Positions 5,088-5,157 of a DNA stretch of 5,157 nucleotides are shown piece after piece; within the stretch, counting starts at the first letter, position 1; each line of letters opens with the position of its first letter. Location of the stretch: positions 1-5,157 of the forward strand of contig JAJYAH010000564.1 in the NCBI GenBank assembly GCA_021779635.1, in the 5' to 3' direction. The notes under the pieces were generated by a model. That model did no database searches. It had not been told where the DNA came from and worked only from the letters and a program-made list of their open reading frames with translations. The translations under genes were made by a program, and so were the position numbers. The stretch comes from Pseudomonadota bacterium (GTDB lineage Bacteria > Pseudomonadota > Alphaproteobacteria > Rhizobiales > Xanthobacteraceae).

Positions 5088-5157
5088 AATGGGCCGTGCA
5101 GCGCGCACGCTACATGACGCTGGAAACAATCGCGCCGTTGAGCGATGATCCGATCGT
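5088..5157 (+). pseudogene. IS256-family transposase, 3' part, resumed after the nested insertion
   Basis: From the TGG at 5090 the frame reads W-A-V-Q-R-A-R-Y-M-T-L-E-T-I-A-P-L-S-D-D, the conserved C-terminal end of this transposase group. It runs off the window in frame. With AA at 5088-5089 completing a codon begun by G3679, the join gives N-D-E-W. The last few residues, the stop and the right inverted repeat of the IS256 element lie outside the window. This piece has no start of its own and is not expressed as a separate protein. Confidence 0.9.

Larger units (their letters stand above)
2416..5157 (+). mobile_element. IS256-family insertion sequence, interrupted by a nested IS1111-type element and cut by the window end
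   Basis: The element is defined by its transposase (2575-3679 plus 5088-5157). The left edge is approximate. The sequence around 2416-2445, with GTGTCCC and GGTGTAG, looks like the terminal inverted repeat of such elements, but the right repeat is outside the window, so IRL cannot be confirmed. Removing the 1408-bp inner element leaves about 1.33 kb in the window, which fits an IS256-type element of about 1.3-1.5 kb with little missing. Members normally make an 8-9 bp target duplication, which cannot be tested here. Confidence 0.75.

Overview
The window is G+C-rich and looks proteobacterial, most likely alphaproteobacterial. The elongator tRNA-Met, the codon use, and the pairing of an IS256-family with an IS110/IS1111-family element all fit, but there is no housekeeping protein gene to settle it. 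It is an accessory, mobile-element landing zone: every recognisable protein is a DNA recombinase or transposase.

Layout. Bases 1-135 carry a probable promoter, a leader hairpin and a complete tRNA-Met(CAT) gene on the + strand. A large serine recombinase (92-1720, - strand) points at the tRNA and ends inside it, so its last ~14 codons are read from the antisense of the tRNA 3' half. This is the usual arrangement at the integrase end of an element inserted at a tRNA 3' end. Bases 1721-2096 hold no gene I recognise. At 2097-2138 lies the 3' half of a second, different tRNA in the same orientation, followed by a perfect 10-bp hairpin and a short tandem repeat (2154-2197). Bases 2198-2415 again hold nothing recognised.

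From about 2416 to the window end is an IS256-family element. Its DDE transposase starts at 2575 but is split after residue 368 by an IS110-family element of the IS1111 type (3680-5087). The rest of the IS256 transposase (W-A-V-Q-R-A-R-Y-M...) resumes at 5088. Joining 3679 to 5088 restores the frame and gives N-D-E-W, so the insertion boundaries can be proposed to the base. The inner element has a 343-aa DEDD/Tnp20 transposase on the - strand, 13-bp subterminal inverted repeats with 3 bp outside on one end and 7 bp on the other, and about 215 bp of structured non-coding sequence after its transposase.

Most interesting signal: that non-coding stretch is where a bridge RNA/seekRNA should lie in an IS1111-type element. 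Read on the transposase strand, it contains segments that could pair with both sides of the reconstructed target and with both element tips, placed around two apical hairpins. The element end beside it (3675-3767) is duplicated in tandem with a 44-bp period, giving two candidate right ends. Joining the element ends as a circle would also create a -35/-10 pair with 17-bp spacing facing the transposase. These RNA and promoter claims are inferences from sequence reading only.
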